From Vicia villosa (Eukaryota; Streptophyta; Magnoliopsida; Fabales; Fabaceae), in assembly GCF_029867415.1 (NCBI RefSeq), contig NW_026705396.1, positions 186,001-250,000 of the forward strand: a stretch of 64,000 bases of DNA, written 5' to 3'. Under the pieces are notes generated by a model. It had not been told where the DNA came from. It searched no databases and saw nothing but the letters and a program-made list of their open reading frames with translations. A program made the position numbers and the translations under genes. How positions within the stretch are numbered: position 1 is the first letter of the stretch; each line of letters starts with the position of its first letter. Of this stretch, positions 46,119-58,300 are shown piece by piece.

Positions 46119-46574
46119 TCAAGATGCATTAGCAGAGAGCATCGAGATTTTGTCAATTAGAAAACGAAAACGTTTAATGGAATGCGTCTTCGTAAACAAA
46201 TCAACAATCTACAAAATGGAGGAGACAAACAGTAGAGTAATTGCCCCATGCAGAAGATGATGACGAATAAAGTTCATGAAAGACCGAGTTGTGGGCAATT
46301 TGAGTTGCACCTTTGTTGTCAAAATAAATAGGAGTTGGTTCAGAAAGAGTGATGCCCATATCAGAAAGTAACTAACGCAACCAAACGATTTCTGTAGTGG
46401 TGGATGCCATAGCACGATAATCAGCTTCTGTAGAAGAACGAGAGACAATATCTTGTTTCTTACTCTTCTACGAAATAAGAGAATCTCCAAGAAAGACACA
46501 AAGGCCCGTGGTAGACTTACGATCTGTGAGGTCGCCAGCCCAATCCGCATTAGAATAAGCACGAAGTTCCAATG
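46119..46574 (-). pseudogene. Copia RNase H domain with internal stops
   Basis: The minus-strand frame contains LRAYSNADWAGDLTDRKSTT, KQDIVSRSSTEADYRAM, IYFDNKGATQIAHNSVFHER and a DLFTKTHSIKRF tail. These are RNase H landmarks of Ty1-copia pol. Two in-frame stops occur (a conserved Trp after SLIS is TAG; another follows VWLR). The copy is cut at about 46590, where Ogre-like LTR sequence begins. Confidence 0.88.
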
Positions 46575-46594
46575 AAGACGATGAGAGAAAGAGA

Positions 46595-49500
46595 AGGGTG
46601 TGAATAGAAAAAGATTCGTTAAGGACTTTAGCTTGTAAATAAGCGTATCCTTGTTTGGAAAGTATTTGAGAAGAGTGGGAAAGATAGATTTGAATTTAAA
46701 TTTGAAAAAGAGCAAGCAATTAATAGAAACTACCCTTAAATTAGAAAAAAAAGTATTTTAGCCTTTCAGGGCTATCCATACCATAGGAGGGTAGGAAGTC
46801 CTTGTATTGGAGGTTGAAGGGTCATCGAAGTTATCGTTTGCCATAAGACTGTCCTTGCCATAAAGAGGGCATGTAGTCTAAGGGAAGGATATAATAGTCA
46901 TTAATTTTTTAGGCATCATGCGAGGATACCTTAGCAATTGGGACAATCATCTTATTTCCGAGGCAACTTCGAGGGAGTTTCAATAACTTTAAAGGCAACA
47001 TTTTCTTTAGGTATTCTCGGAATCGAGGGACTTGACTATTTTAAGGCATAATCAATAAGGCAACAAGGCAACAGTAATAAGGCAACAAGGCAACCAGAGG
47101 GATTACCCTAAAGGTGCGTGTGTGGCACAATCAGGTGGTTAATTCATATATTTTATCTTATAATTAGTGATCTAGATTCAGTTCAAGGCTTTCACTCCCT
47201 AAGATTATTAACCACGCAGTTTAAAATTGCAGAAATTAAAAACAGAAAAATATAAAGTCCTACGCTATTACAATAAACACCTGCGGGGAAGGGGAATAAA
47301 AGGCAGAAAATAAGAGGGAACAATAATTAGTAAAAATCTTGAATTCCTTGATCTTCCTCGAACTCTCGAATGACTCTGAAAATTAAAAGGGAAATAATAT
47401 GGGTTAGTGTAGGAGGGAATCATTGACTATTTGGGGCAAACCCTATTCTAGGCAAAAAAGCAAAATAGAAATTAAAATGATATTTAAACAAAGAAAGAGT
47501 TAGAAACTTAGATTTTGATCTGATGGCGCGTGGCTGAAGGATCTTGATTAATCCTGAAAATTAGCCACGAAGAAGAAAAATGTTAGTGCATTAAAAACCT
47601 CAACAATTATAACGTGACAGATCAAAAATTAGAATGGTAATAATTTAGGCAGACAAATAAACAGGCAAGGCAAAAGGCAAACCCTGAAAGGGCTAAAAGT
47701 TAACCAGAGTTAATAGAAAAAATAGGTAAAAAGCTAGACTAGGGTTAACAGGCAACACCTACCAGAATGAGATTCTTAGAGTTAGAGGCAAAGGTCAAAG
47801 AAATCCTAAGGTTATACCTACGGACTAAGGTTTAAAATTATACCAAAATTAATCTAGTAAAAACTTAAATCCTAATTTGAAATAATTGAAAAAAAAAGAA
47901 TTATGTAAAACAAATAATTTTAATGTTTAAATAATAATTAAAAGTTATTTTGTAAAAAAAAAGTCGAACATTCGATTAAATATCATAATTATATGATCTT
48001 TATTTATTTATATGATTTTTAGAAAAAAATAAAATAACTAATAATGATTTATAAATATTAAAACAATTGATATAAGAAAAATGCAATTAATTATATATAT
48101 AAAAAAGTTTAGAAATCTTAGCTCTGGATCCTGTGTGGAGGCTTTATGATAGACCATGGTGGAACTACAGTTTCTTGGGCGTACGTTTTGGCACCATGGA
48201 GATCCAACGATTGACATTTGAGAGTGCATCGTGAGCCATGTGTAGGAAAGATGCGTTGGATCTGAGAGTAAATCATTAGAAAAAATTATATGTCGTATGC
48301 CTGGTTCGAACCCAGGTTAGTGGTTGCAAGTCTTCTTCTTATGCCAAGTGTGTTGTATGTTTTAGTCATTTATTAAACAAAACTAAAATAATATATATAA
48401 AGTTTAATTCAAATGGGAAATTGAAAATAAAATTCAACTGTGGGCCCCCCTATGATTACGCTGCAGCCAATTATTGGTGGAGAGAGGAAGTTGAAGGTTT
48501 GACCAGCCAATGAGAAGCAACGCGCGTGGGAAGAGAGAGCATGAAGATGGACTGGCCAATGAGGACAACCCAACGCCCGGTCAACAACTCATGGATACTA
48601 TTCATCATCCCTCACCTTGTTTCCTGCGGATTTGCTTGTGGAATCTGTTGTGGTTTTACCTGCGACTTTTCCCACGATTTCAAAGGCAGCCATTGCTATA
48701 TTTTGAAGCCTACAAAACAAAGATTAAACACAACGAGAAGCAACCCAGATCCCCTAATTCAAGGGCTGCGAGTTCAATGGAGTGCTTAGTTTGGCACGAA
48801 ACTATCTGGAACCATGAAAACGAGTTGCATAGTGGTTCTTGCCCTAACAATGGTGTTTTGCGTTTTGGACGCTAAAGCTTCACATGAATGATCCAGACCT
48901 CTTCTATATCAAACCAAAAGCTCATTAAAATGATTAGTTAGCATTAAACCATGATACAGTAAGAGCTACGAAAAATCAATTTATGCATGAACATGGTGAA
49001 CATGATATAAGCATTATAGGTACTAAAGAGACTTGAGAACGATGCAGTCTTACCCTTCCTCACCTCAAGAATAAGTTAAGATGGTTGGTTCTCGTTGAAA
49101 GTAGCTGCACCTTGTAAAAAGAATTTGCACCTCTCTTGAATATTTTTTTTTGCACCTTTGGAAACCCTAGCCTTCAAATTTTCGTCCCATTTGGCCTTCA
49201 ATGAGTCACCTATATATAGTAGACTAAATTAGGTCAAGGAACTTGGAAGGAATTTATATATTTGGAGTGAATGGAATTTGATTGAAAATATGCATTAAAT
49301 CTTTCTAAATTTGGCCAAATATGATCTTAATCTTTGCAAGCTTGAGGAGCACGAAATTTGATTGATTTTTGGAGTTAATGTGGATTGGATTTGATTAGAA
49401 CCATGAGCCAAATTAAATCTTTGATTTTTCCCTTGATTTATTTGATCTTCATCATTTTTTAAATGAATAAAAATCCATAATAAATCAAGTAAATTCGTGG

Positions 49501-50043
49501 CAATTGGACTTTGGGCTCTACATATCATGAGGATGGAGATTGGGCCAAGAAAGATTGGGTCTCTTTGCAAAAAAAATCCATTTTGAGGCCTTTTATTTCA
49601 CATTTTTCTTCTCAAAATTTTCCAACTTTGACAAGGCATATCTCCCTCAATATTTAAGGTATGGAAGAGTTCTAGGACTTTTTGGAAACCTCAAGATGTC
49701 CTCTACAAGCCACTTTGGAAGCTTTTTTCCATTTGAGTATTTTATCTTGATGATATTGGCTTTGACAAAAAACTGCTTTTGGTTGACTTTCAAAAAGGAC
49801 CTATAATCTTTTGATCCATATATCTCAAATGAAGCATTTTTGAGGGATGAGGATTCTTTGAGGCATATGAGAGGTTATGAGGTCCACTTGAATTTTCAGA
49901 ACTTGATTTTTCTTGAAGAGAAGCAAAAACCCTAGTTGTAGGTTGTTTGTTTAGGAGAGTGTGTATCCACTTAGATCTCGAGCTGGTGATACTTGGATGA
50001 GCTTGAGTATAAAAATATGGTGGGCAAATTTTGGGGTATGACA
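46595..50043 (-). mobile_element. Ogre-like 3' LTR, truncated at its far end
   Basis: Matches 55613-59026. It lacks the part equivalent to 55366-55612 and abuts a copia RNase H fragment at 46590. Relative to the other LTR it has a ~50-bp extra segment near 48335-48385 and about 18 single-base differences in the 1.3-1.5 kb I compared by eye. Short frames inside are not genes. Confidence 0.82.
48300..48316 (+). other. tRNA T-arm-like hairpin in the LTR
   Basis: CCTGGTTCGAACCCAGG: a 5-bp stem closing a GGTTCGAA box-B-like sequence, repeated in the other LTR at 57323-57339. There is no acceptor stem, D-arm or anticodon arm, so it is not a tRNA gene. Confidence 0.6.
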
Positions 50044-50060
50044 GCTGCCCCTGTTCAATC
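50044..50060 (-). other. Polypurine tract of the Ogre-like element, copy 1
   Basis: GATTGAACAGGGGCAGC on the minus strand lies directly before the LTR start TGTCATACCCC. The identical tract of copy 2 is at 59027-59043. Confidence 0.75.
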
Positions 50061-50304
50061 TTCTTATATCTGAAGATGTAGATTCGCATGTGTGCCTGTC
50101 GGAATCTGAAGGTATAAGAGGATTGAACACTAGAATACCCAGAAATTTGTACCGTCGGGGGATGGGCTTAGAGATGCCATCCGGATGTTGGGGACATGAA
50201 GTGGGTTTTAAGATGCCACCTATCTTGATAAGTTTTGAAAGTCATAATGAAATACGTTAGACTATATCTGAATTTGAAGTGTTGGGAAGTAGTTGTTGAA
50301 TGTT

Positions 50305-51100
50305 AGTCGTGTCAGCACCGTTCGTAGTAGCTGAATTAGACTTTGGAAAGGATTGATCGTGTCCACACCGTTCGTGATGATGGAATTAGATCTTTGAGCG
50401 TTGACCGTGTCAATACCGTTCGTGGTAACCGCGTTACTTTGAAAATGATCGTGTCTACATCGTTCGTGATGATAGAATTAGATCTTCGAATGTTGATCGT
50501 GTCATTACTGTTCGTAGTAAATGAATTAGATCCTTGATAATTGGTCGTGTCAGCACCGTTCGTAGTAACTGAATTAGACTTTGACAGTTGATTGCGTCTA
50601 CATCGTTCGTGATGATAGAGTTATATCTTTGAAGGTTGATCGTGTCAGTACCGTTCGTAATAACTGAATTAGATCTTGGAAACATGATCGTGTCTACACC
50701 GTTCGTGATGATAGAATTAGATCTATTGTCGTGTCAGCACCGTTCGTAGTAACTGAATTAGACTTTAGGAGAGAATTAATCGTGTCCACACCGTTCGTGA
50801 TGATGGAATTAGATCTCTGAGAGTCGACAGTGTCAGTACCGTTCGTAGTAACTGAATTAAATCTTTGAAAATGACCGTGTCATCACCGTTCGTGGTAAAT
50901 GAATTAGATCTTGGAAAATGATCGTGTCAGCACTGTTCGTAGTAACTGAATTAGATCTTTTGTCGTGTCAGTACCGTTCGTAGTAACTGAATTAGACTTT
51001 GGAAAAGTTGATCGTGTCCACACCGTTCGTGATGATGGAATTAGATCTTTGAGAGTTGACTGTGTCAGTACCGTTCATAGTAGCTGAATTAGATCTTTGA
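50305..51100 (-). repeat. 796-bp array of 17 ~47-bp units in the internal region, copy 1
   Basis: Units carry 'accgttcgt' followed either by 'gatgatggaattagatc' or by 'agtaactgaattagact'. I count 17 'cgttcgt'-type cores at 40-50-bp intervals. The two unit types partly alternate, giving a higher-order pattern of about 95 bp. The array lies just inside the polypurine tract. Small frames through it are artefacts. Confidence 0.9.
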
Positions 51101-53376
51101 AAATTAGAGATTTTGTTTATCTGCTTGTACTTGTATCCTGAAAAAGGTAAAGTTAGCCTTTATGTAATGTCATGATGCATGTATTATGCGACGACTCGCT
51201 CAAAATAAATGAGAAACTTGCGTGTTATGTATGAATTCATTATGAGGTAATGTATGCAATGTATGAATATGTTTATGACATATGATGTATGAATATGATT
51301 TATCCTGTCTTAATTGAGAAATAAATCTCTGTTGTCATTGTGATTTGGTTGTCTGATTTTGTTTTGAAGATGCTCCGCTGGGGATTTATGATTTCTGCTT
51401 GGGGATGTGAGCCATTTGAATGATTGATCTTGATGTACCCTGAATGGGGATAAGAAGGATGAATAACCCCGTTTGGAGAAGAGAAAAGAGTCGGGGAATC
51501 AGCAGTGTCGAAGATGTAAAACTCCGTTGGGGAACTAAATCCTTGTTGGGACGAGAGCATTTGAAGATATCTTCTTAGTAATTACTCTGTGGGGATATGA
51601 TCCTGTGTAACCGGCTTTGTGGGAAGGCATGAATGCTTTGAATATTGCCCCCAGTGATTTACAGCTCTTGTCATTCGTGGACTTATATTGATTAGGACAC
51701 ACCACTGAGTATTGATCAAGATGTCAAACTGGACTTGCATAGATTTGCCCCTGCTAGTAGGGACTTTGGAAAGATTCGCCTCGCGAGGACTTTATGAGAT
51801 GTGCACTATGGGCGATATGCCCCTAGTAATCATAGGCCCCGGACCATGTCCCATGTTGATTGGGAAGTAGCCTCAGGTCTACTTGGATGCATGCCCCTGA
51901 TTGTTTTGGCATCCTTGAGAGATTCTCGGAATCTTGACTTGATTGCCCCAAATTTATCGGGAAATAGTTTGAAACCCACTTGGGATGTATGCCTTTGACT
52001 GTTTGGCATTTGAGAGATTCTTGGAATCTTGACTTGATTTCCCCAAATTGATTGGGCAAAATGTGCCATGCCCCTTGTATACGTAGGAGACATTGCTTCT
52101 TGGAGTAATCTTTGTTGGTCGGGATAACTTTGAGTCATTAGTCATACCCTGTGCAAATTCTTTCTGTTGCTAACATTTGAAATTATGTAGCAGAATATGT
52201 TTAATAATGAATTCATGAGATGCAATACATACGTCTGTCTTGTTTTTTGAAAAACATTAAAACTGGAGATGTAAAAGCATGATGTTTATAAAAATGTGAT
52301 GTTTGTAAAAAACGAAGTATCAACTCAGCATTTGTGGTATACCTTAAGGAGTCAGGATACCTTTTTTGGTGACAGTATGCTTTCGAACTAACCATGCTTC
52401 AGTTAGGACTTTCAAGGGTTGTAACGTGGCTTGGTTCACGGTTTAAGAAACAAAGGATAATGGCTCAAAAATTTATTTGCACCCATCCCAATCTTCGTGA
52501 TGTTCTTCGGTCCTATGCTCAGTTAACTTTGCGTTTAAGTCTTTAGCGAAGCGTGAAGTCGTAACATTGACATTTTGATGATGGTTAAAGTATCAAAGGT
52601 TTAATTTGGACAGGCAATCATCCTTTGTTATAATACTTTCTTTTTGTCTAGGATTTGTAGTGACCTCTTTTGAAATGTTTTCTTTTGTCAAAGAATTTTT
52701 TTTTAGCAACCTCCTTTTTAACTTTGATTTTGTTATCCCTAACTTTTTCTTGAACTGTTTATTTTGAGATTACAGTCAGCGGGATATTTCGATTTTTGAT
52801 AAGTCTCCTTAATAGGTTTTGACTTAACAACTTTCTCTTTTTTCTTCTTTTTTATGGATATTGACGGCCTGTCTTGAGAATTACAGGAATCCATCATCAC
52901 TTGTGTAAGGCAACTGGTATAATTGAGTTAACTGAGATTCTACCCTGCCCGGGTTATGATTAAAAGTTTCAATTTGCACATGAAAGAAAACTTCTGCTTC
53001 TTAGGCTTAAAAAGGGGTTGACGAGGGATTATCATCCTTATATCTCCACTGTTTAGGAATTGAAACAATGCCTGTACATCGTCAGCATAGTCCATTCAAA
53101 AGCATACTGTATGAGGTTGCGGTATCATTTTCGTCATCCTCCCTCAAAAGGCTTACAGCTTAGCAGGAGGTGAATAAACACAAAACATATGCAGAGTAAA
53201 TACACAATTTAAAATGAGTGATAGCGAAATAATTTATTCAAGACAAACATATGCAATGCACTGATGTTGATTATTAAAACAGATAATGTCTATCATGAGT
53301 CGAATGTTTAAATAAACAGGAAAGAAATTGCAAATTGAAGTAGAACTAATGATCCAAAAGTGCATCCTTCTAGACG
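51101..53376 (-). mobile_element. Non-coding internal region of the Ogre-like element, copy 1
   Basis: This is where protease, reverse transcriptase, RNase H and integrase would be expected, but no such motif can be found. At 51360-52080 short phrases recur ('ttggggat', 'gattcttggaatcttgact', 'tgccccaaattgattggg'), indicating old internal duplications. Confidence 0.7.
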
Positions 53377-53670
53377 TTAATTAGTCTTGTCATGACTAGG
53401 CTTGGAAGCTCTAACCACCACAAGAGTCTTAGGAAGATTGAACTCAACTTCACCAGCATCGATCATGTCTTGGATCTTATTCTTCAGTGTCCAATAGTTA
53501 TTAGTGTCATGTCCAGGACTATTAGAGTGATATGCACACCTTGTATTAGGATTATAACGAGAAGATGAAGTACTAGGATTCCTCGGAGGGTTTTTCAAAG
53601 TAATCAATTCTGACTTTAACAAGTGTCGTAATGCCTGAGCCAATGACATATTGATCTGGGTGAATTGACG
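53377..53670 (-). CDS. Second gag C-terminal domain of the Ogre-like element, copy 1
   Basis: Frame from about KRQFTQINMSLAQALRHLL through RYNPNTRCAYHSNSPGHDTN and LKNKIQDMIDAGEVEFNLP to a stop at 53377. It repeats the plan of the upstream ORF: P-R-F-T, LLK..LITL, CAYHSNSPGHDT, IQDMID. The zinc-knuckle-like cluster has lost its last Cys (NNYW instead of DCW). It is separated from the first domain by a stop codon. A gag-derived fragment; function unknown. Confidence 0.75.
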   Translation of the reverse strand, partial: RQFTQINMSLAQALRHLLKSELITLKNPPRNPSTSSSRYNPNTRCAYHSNSPGHDTNNYWTLKNKIQDMIDAGEVEFNLPKTLVVVRASKPSHDKTN

Positions 53671-53697
53671 CTTAGGAGTGTCTGACTTCCTTTGTTG

Positions 53698-54189
53698 TTA
53701 TGGAACTGCCCCAGCGGATAGGTTGCGTTCATTACGACCTTTCGGGTTGTGCACAACATTAGCCCTAGGAGATTTCTCAGGTGAGTTGAAACCAATGATC
53801 GTTTCATCAATTAAGTCTTGAATCTTGTGCTTCAATTGCCAACAATCTTCTGTATCATGACCAGGACTATTTGAATGATAAGCACATCTCGCATGGTACT
53901 TGTACCCAGGAGTAGGATTAGCAGGAAATGAATATAGAGGCAATAGAGTTATCAAGTTCTGATTGAGCAGTTGTTGCAGAACTTGAGACAACGGCATGTG
54001 CAGTGGAGTAAATGATCGCTTAGGTTTGGATTTCCGATTATCTTTACTACCTTGAAGCTTATGTTGACTCCTCTCTTTCTTGATCAGAAGTGTCTTTAAT
54101 TCTTCTTGCCCCTTGTCCAAGTTAAGGATCATCTCTTGGAACTGGTTGTTCTGAGCCTGAAGATTTTTGACTGATTGCTCGAGATCCAT
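53698..54189 (-). CDS. Shortened Ogre-type gag ORF (163 aa), copy 1
   Basis: Start chosen at MDLEQSVKNLQ (54189), which begins a coiled-coil N-terminus; the frame is open further upstream. Next comes KPKRSFTPLHMPLSQVLQQL and the cluster ARCAYHSNSPGHDTEDCWQL with KIQDLIDETIIGF. Ogre gag proteins are several hundred residues longer; the central capsid part is missing, so N- and C-terminal pieces appear joined. Copy 2 differs at one visible residue (NLDKGQ here, NLAKGQ there). May act in trans-packaging, but this is speculation. Confidence 0.78.
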   Translation of the reverse strand: MDLEQSVKNLQAQNNQFQEMILNLDKGQEELKTLLIKKERSQHKLQGSKDNRKSKPKRSFTPLHMPLSQVLQQLLNQNLITLLPLYSFPANPTPGYKYHARCAYHSNSPGHDTEDCWQLKHKIQDLIDETIIGFNSPEKSPRANVVHNPKGRNERNLSAGAVP

Positions 54190-55343
54190 GATGCTGAAAT
54201 AAACAGCGAGGAAGGATGAAAGACCTATTGTAAGAAACCTGCTATGCGATGTTATGAATGCAAATGCAATATTTTCAAGGATCTTTAGGAAATTTAGTTT
54301 GCAACATTTAGACATTAGATCAATCACAACTTTGTCTGAAGAATTTTGACTGTCGTCTTGGAACGTCATTCCTTGAGAATAAAGCTCACCATATCGAGTG
54401 GGTCATCGCCTCTGATTCGGGATACCTCTGAATTTGAAGGTATATGGCTAGAGGAAAATAAATCTTCTTGCCCCTTGATAGGTACAATGTCTCTAATTTG
54501 GAAGACAAATGGCCAGAGGAAAGTAAATCCTCTTGCCCCTTGATTAGGAATTCAGTCCTTGATAAGAGCACCTGAAGCTGTGCACCCTAAATTCCTAAGA
54601 TCCTTGAAAGGGTTAGTTAACATGCAATGTTATGATGTCATGATGTTATGCGAGTGCAATGCATCAGGTATATCGTAAGATAATAAGGACAAACAAATCC
54701 TACAGACGAAACCTGCAAGGAAAACAAAGGTTAGTAGAAAACACAAACAAGTCACACAAGTGTCCTTAGGTTTAGAGGCTTGCGTGAAGTCCATAGGTAA
54801 GTATCCTCCCCACTGAAGTTTAGTTGGTTCAACCTGTCCTAGAATAGTAATTGGGTTCTATTGTGCTCATATCCCTGATCTTTCTCGCGGGCATTATCTC
54901 AACATGGCACTCGATCGGCCAGCCAAAAACATCCCTAGAGTCCAATCTCAATGAGTGTAGCATCGAGTATCAACCGGCTTCAGTCAGGAATCCAAAGCCA
55001 GCCATCTCGCTACTTCCTATATGCCAAAGTCAAGTTCAACTAAGGTTCTAAGGGCGAATTAGTGCTTATGACACCATACGGTAGCCAAACGTCTCCTCGA
55101 TCATGTTCAAGGGCCATCAGGACAAACCAAAGCGTCGCACTAACGGTGGCCATCAGATCAACCATAACGATACATGTCGTATAGTCTCCTTGGTCTATTG
55201 CCACATACCTAAGGTACACTAGACTCGGGTGTAGGATCTTTCACACAACAGAATACCCAAAACAACTTTTAGAATATAAATCAAACAAATCAAACAATTA
55301 AAGTGATCCTAAACTTTAAGGTAACCCCTATTTTTCGAAAGTA
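54190..55343 (-). mobile_element. 5' untranslated internal region of the Ogre-like element, copy 1
   Basis: Between the primer site and gag. Two copies of 'cttgccccttgat' phrases at 54468 and 54533 with surrounding 'agaggaaa(a/g)taaat(c)ctctt' form a ~66-bp direct repeat. No ORF is supported. Confidence 0.6.
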
Positions 55344-55361
55344 TCCCTAGCAGAGTCTCCA
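55344..55361 (-). other. Primer-binding site of the Ogre-like element
   Basis: TGGAGACTCTGCTAGGGA on the minus strand, four bases after the LTR end TTACA. It resembles the TGGCGACTCTGCTGGGGA-type primer site of Ogre elements, with two changes. Confidence 0.7.
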
Positions 55362-55365
55362 GTTC

Positions 55366-58300
55366 TGTAATACGGTGAACTGACTTTATCGAAATGTCGC
55401 GGTAAGCAAGAGTCGCCACCGAATTTTATTTTATCCAAATTAAATAGAAAGGCTAAAAGAACAGAAAAAGAACTTTTATAAGATGTTGAGTTCGGGGGGT
55501 AGGTTATACAAAGGGAAGGTGTAAGGCACCCTTTGCATCCACAGTTTTCCATGGGCTCTTAATTTCTTAGCTCACTTTTTGTTTTTCAAAATGATTGAAT
55601 TATTTGAAAAGTAGGGTGTGAATAGAAAAAGATTCGTTAAGGACTTTAGCTTGTAAATAAGCGTATCCTTGTTTGGAAAGTATTTGAGAAGAGTGGGAAA
55701 GATAGATTTGAATTTAAATTTGAAAAAGAGCAAGCAATTAATAGAAACTACCCTTAAATTAGAAAAAAAGGTCTTTTAGCCTTTCAGGGCTATCCATACC
55801 ATAGGAGGGTAGGAAGTCCTTGTATTGGAGGTTGAAGGGTCATCGAAGTTATCGTTCGCCATAAGACTGTCCTTGCCATAAAGAGGGCAAGTAGCCTAAG
55901 GGAAGGATATAATAGTCATTAACTTTTTAGGCATCATGCGAGGATACCTTAGCAATTGGGACAATCATCTTATTTCCGAGGCAGCTTCGAGGGAGTTTCA
56001 ATAACTTTAAAGGCAACATTTGCTTTAGGTATCCTCGGAATCGAGGGACTTGACTATTTTAAGGCATAATCAATAAGGCAACAAGGCAACAGTAATAAGG
56101 CAACAAGGCAACCAGAGGGATTACCCTAAAGGTGCGTGTGTGGCACAATCAGGTGGTTAATTCAGATATTTTATCTTATAATTAGTGATCTAGATTCAGT
56201 TCAAGGCTTGCACTCCCTAAGATTACTAACCACGCAGTTTAAAATTGCAGAAATTAAAAACAGAAAAATATAAAGTCCTACGCTATTACAATAAACACCT
56301 GCGGGGAAGGGGAATAAAAGGCAGAAAATAAGAGGAAACAATAATTAGTAAAAATCTTGAATTCCTTGATCTTCCTCGAACTCTCGATTGACTCTGAAAA
56401 TTAAAAGGGAAAAAATATGGGTTAGTGTAGGAGGGAATCATTGACTATTTGGGGCAAACCCTATTCTAGGCAAAAAAGCAAAATAGAAATTAAAATGATA
56501 TTTAAACAAAGAAAGAGTTAGAAACTTAGCTTTTGATCTGATGGTGCGTGGCTGAAGGATCTTGATTAATCCTGAAAATTAGCCACGAAGAAGAAAAATG
56601 TTAGTGCATTAAAAACCTCAACAATTATAACGTGACAGATCAAAAATTAGAATGGTAATAATTTAGGCAGACAAATAAACAGGCAAGGCAAAAGGCAAAC
56701 CCTGAAAGGGCTAAAAGTTAACCAGAGTTAATAGAAGAAATAGGTAAAAAGCTAGACTAGGGTTAACGGGCAACACCTACCAGAATGAGATTCTTAGAGT
56801 TAGGGGCAAAGGTCAAAGAAATCCTAAGGTTATACCTACGGACTAAGGTTTAAAATTATACCAAAATTAATCTAGTAAAAACCTAAATCCTAATTTGAAA
56901 TAATTGAAAAAAAAAAAAGAATTATGTAAAACAAATAATTTTAATGTTTAAATAATAATTAAAAGTTATTTTGTAAAAAAAAAAGTTGAACATTCGATTA
57001 AATATCATAATTATATGATCTTTATTTATTTATATGATTTTTAGAAAAAAAATAAAATAACTAATAATGATTTATAATTTTTAAAACGATTGATATAAGA
57101 AAAATGCAATTAATTATATATAAAAAAAAGTTTAGAAATCTTAGCTCTGGATCCTGTGTGAAGGCTTTATGATGGACCATGGTGGAACTGCAGTTTCTTG
57201 GGCGTACGATTTGGCACCATGGAGATCCAACGATTGACATTTGAGAGTGCATCGTGAGCCATGTGTAGGAAGGATGCGCTGGATCTGAGAGTGAATCATT
57301 AGAAAAAATTATATGTCGTATGCCTGGTTCGAACCCAGGTTGTAATGGTTGCAAGTCTTCTTCAAATAATATATATAAAGTTTAATTCAAATGGGAAATT
57401 GAAAATAAAAGTCAAGTGTGGGCCCCCCTGTGATTACGCTGCAGCCAATTATTGGTGGAGAGAGGAAGTTGAAGGTTTGACCAGCCAATGAGAAGCAACG
57501 CGCGTGGGAAGAGAGAGAGCATGAAGATAGACTGGCCAATGAGGACAACCCAACGCACTATCAACAATTCATGGATACTATTCATCATCCCTCACCTTGT
57601 TTCCTGCGGATTTGCTTGTGGAATCTGTTGCGGTTTTACCTGCGACTTTTCCCACGATTTCAAAGGCAGCCATTGCTATATTTTGAAGCTTGCAAAACAA
57701 AGATTAAACACAGCGAGAAGCAACCCAGATCCCCTAATTCAAGGGCTGCGAGTTCAATGGAGTGCTTAGTTTGGCACGAAACTATCTGGAACCATGAAAA
57801 CGAGTTGCATAGTGGTTCTTGCCCTAACAATGGTGTTTTGCGTTTTGGACGCTAAAGCTTCACATGAATGATCCAGACCTCTTCTATATCAAACCAAAAG
57901 CTCATTAAAACGATTAGTTAGCATTAAACCATGATACAGTAAGAGCTACGAAAAATCAATTTATGCATGAACATGGTGAACGTGATATAAGCATTATAGG
58001 TACTATAGAGACTTGAGAACGATGCAGTCTTACCCTTCCTCACCTCAAGAATAAGTTAAGATGGTTGGTTCTCGTTGAAAGTAGCTGCACCTTGTAAAAA
58101 GAATTTGCACCTCTCTTGAATATATTTTTTTGCACCTTTGGAAACCCTAGCCCTTGCTCAATTTTTCGTCCCCTTTGGCCTTCAATGAGTCACCTATATA
58201 TAGTAGACTAAATTAGGTCAAGGAACTTGGAAGGAATTTATATATTTGGAGTGAATGGAATTTGATTGAAAATATGCATTAAATCTTTCTAAATTTGGCC

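Noticed and set aside
48290..48330. tRNA gene
   Set aside because: Only a T-arm-like hairpin is present; acceptor stem, D-arm and anticodon arm cannot be formed.
50305..51100. CRISPR-like or coding repeat
   Set aside because: Units vary along their whole length, spacers are not unique, and the array is duplicated exactly in the second element copy.
51823..52145. Overlapping minus-strand ORFs of 63-102 aa (also at 60806-61128)
   Set aside because: Three overlapping frames across short internal repeats of the Ogre-like element; conservation between copies reflects recent duplication.
57488..57855. Overlapping ORFs of about 94 aa, with counterparts at 48510-48875
   Set aside because: They lie in LTR sequence, overlap each other in two frames, differ in start and length between the two LTR copies and match no family I know.
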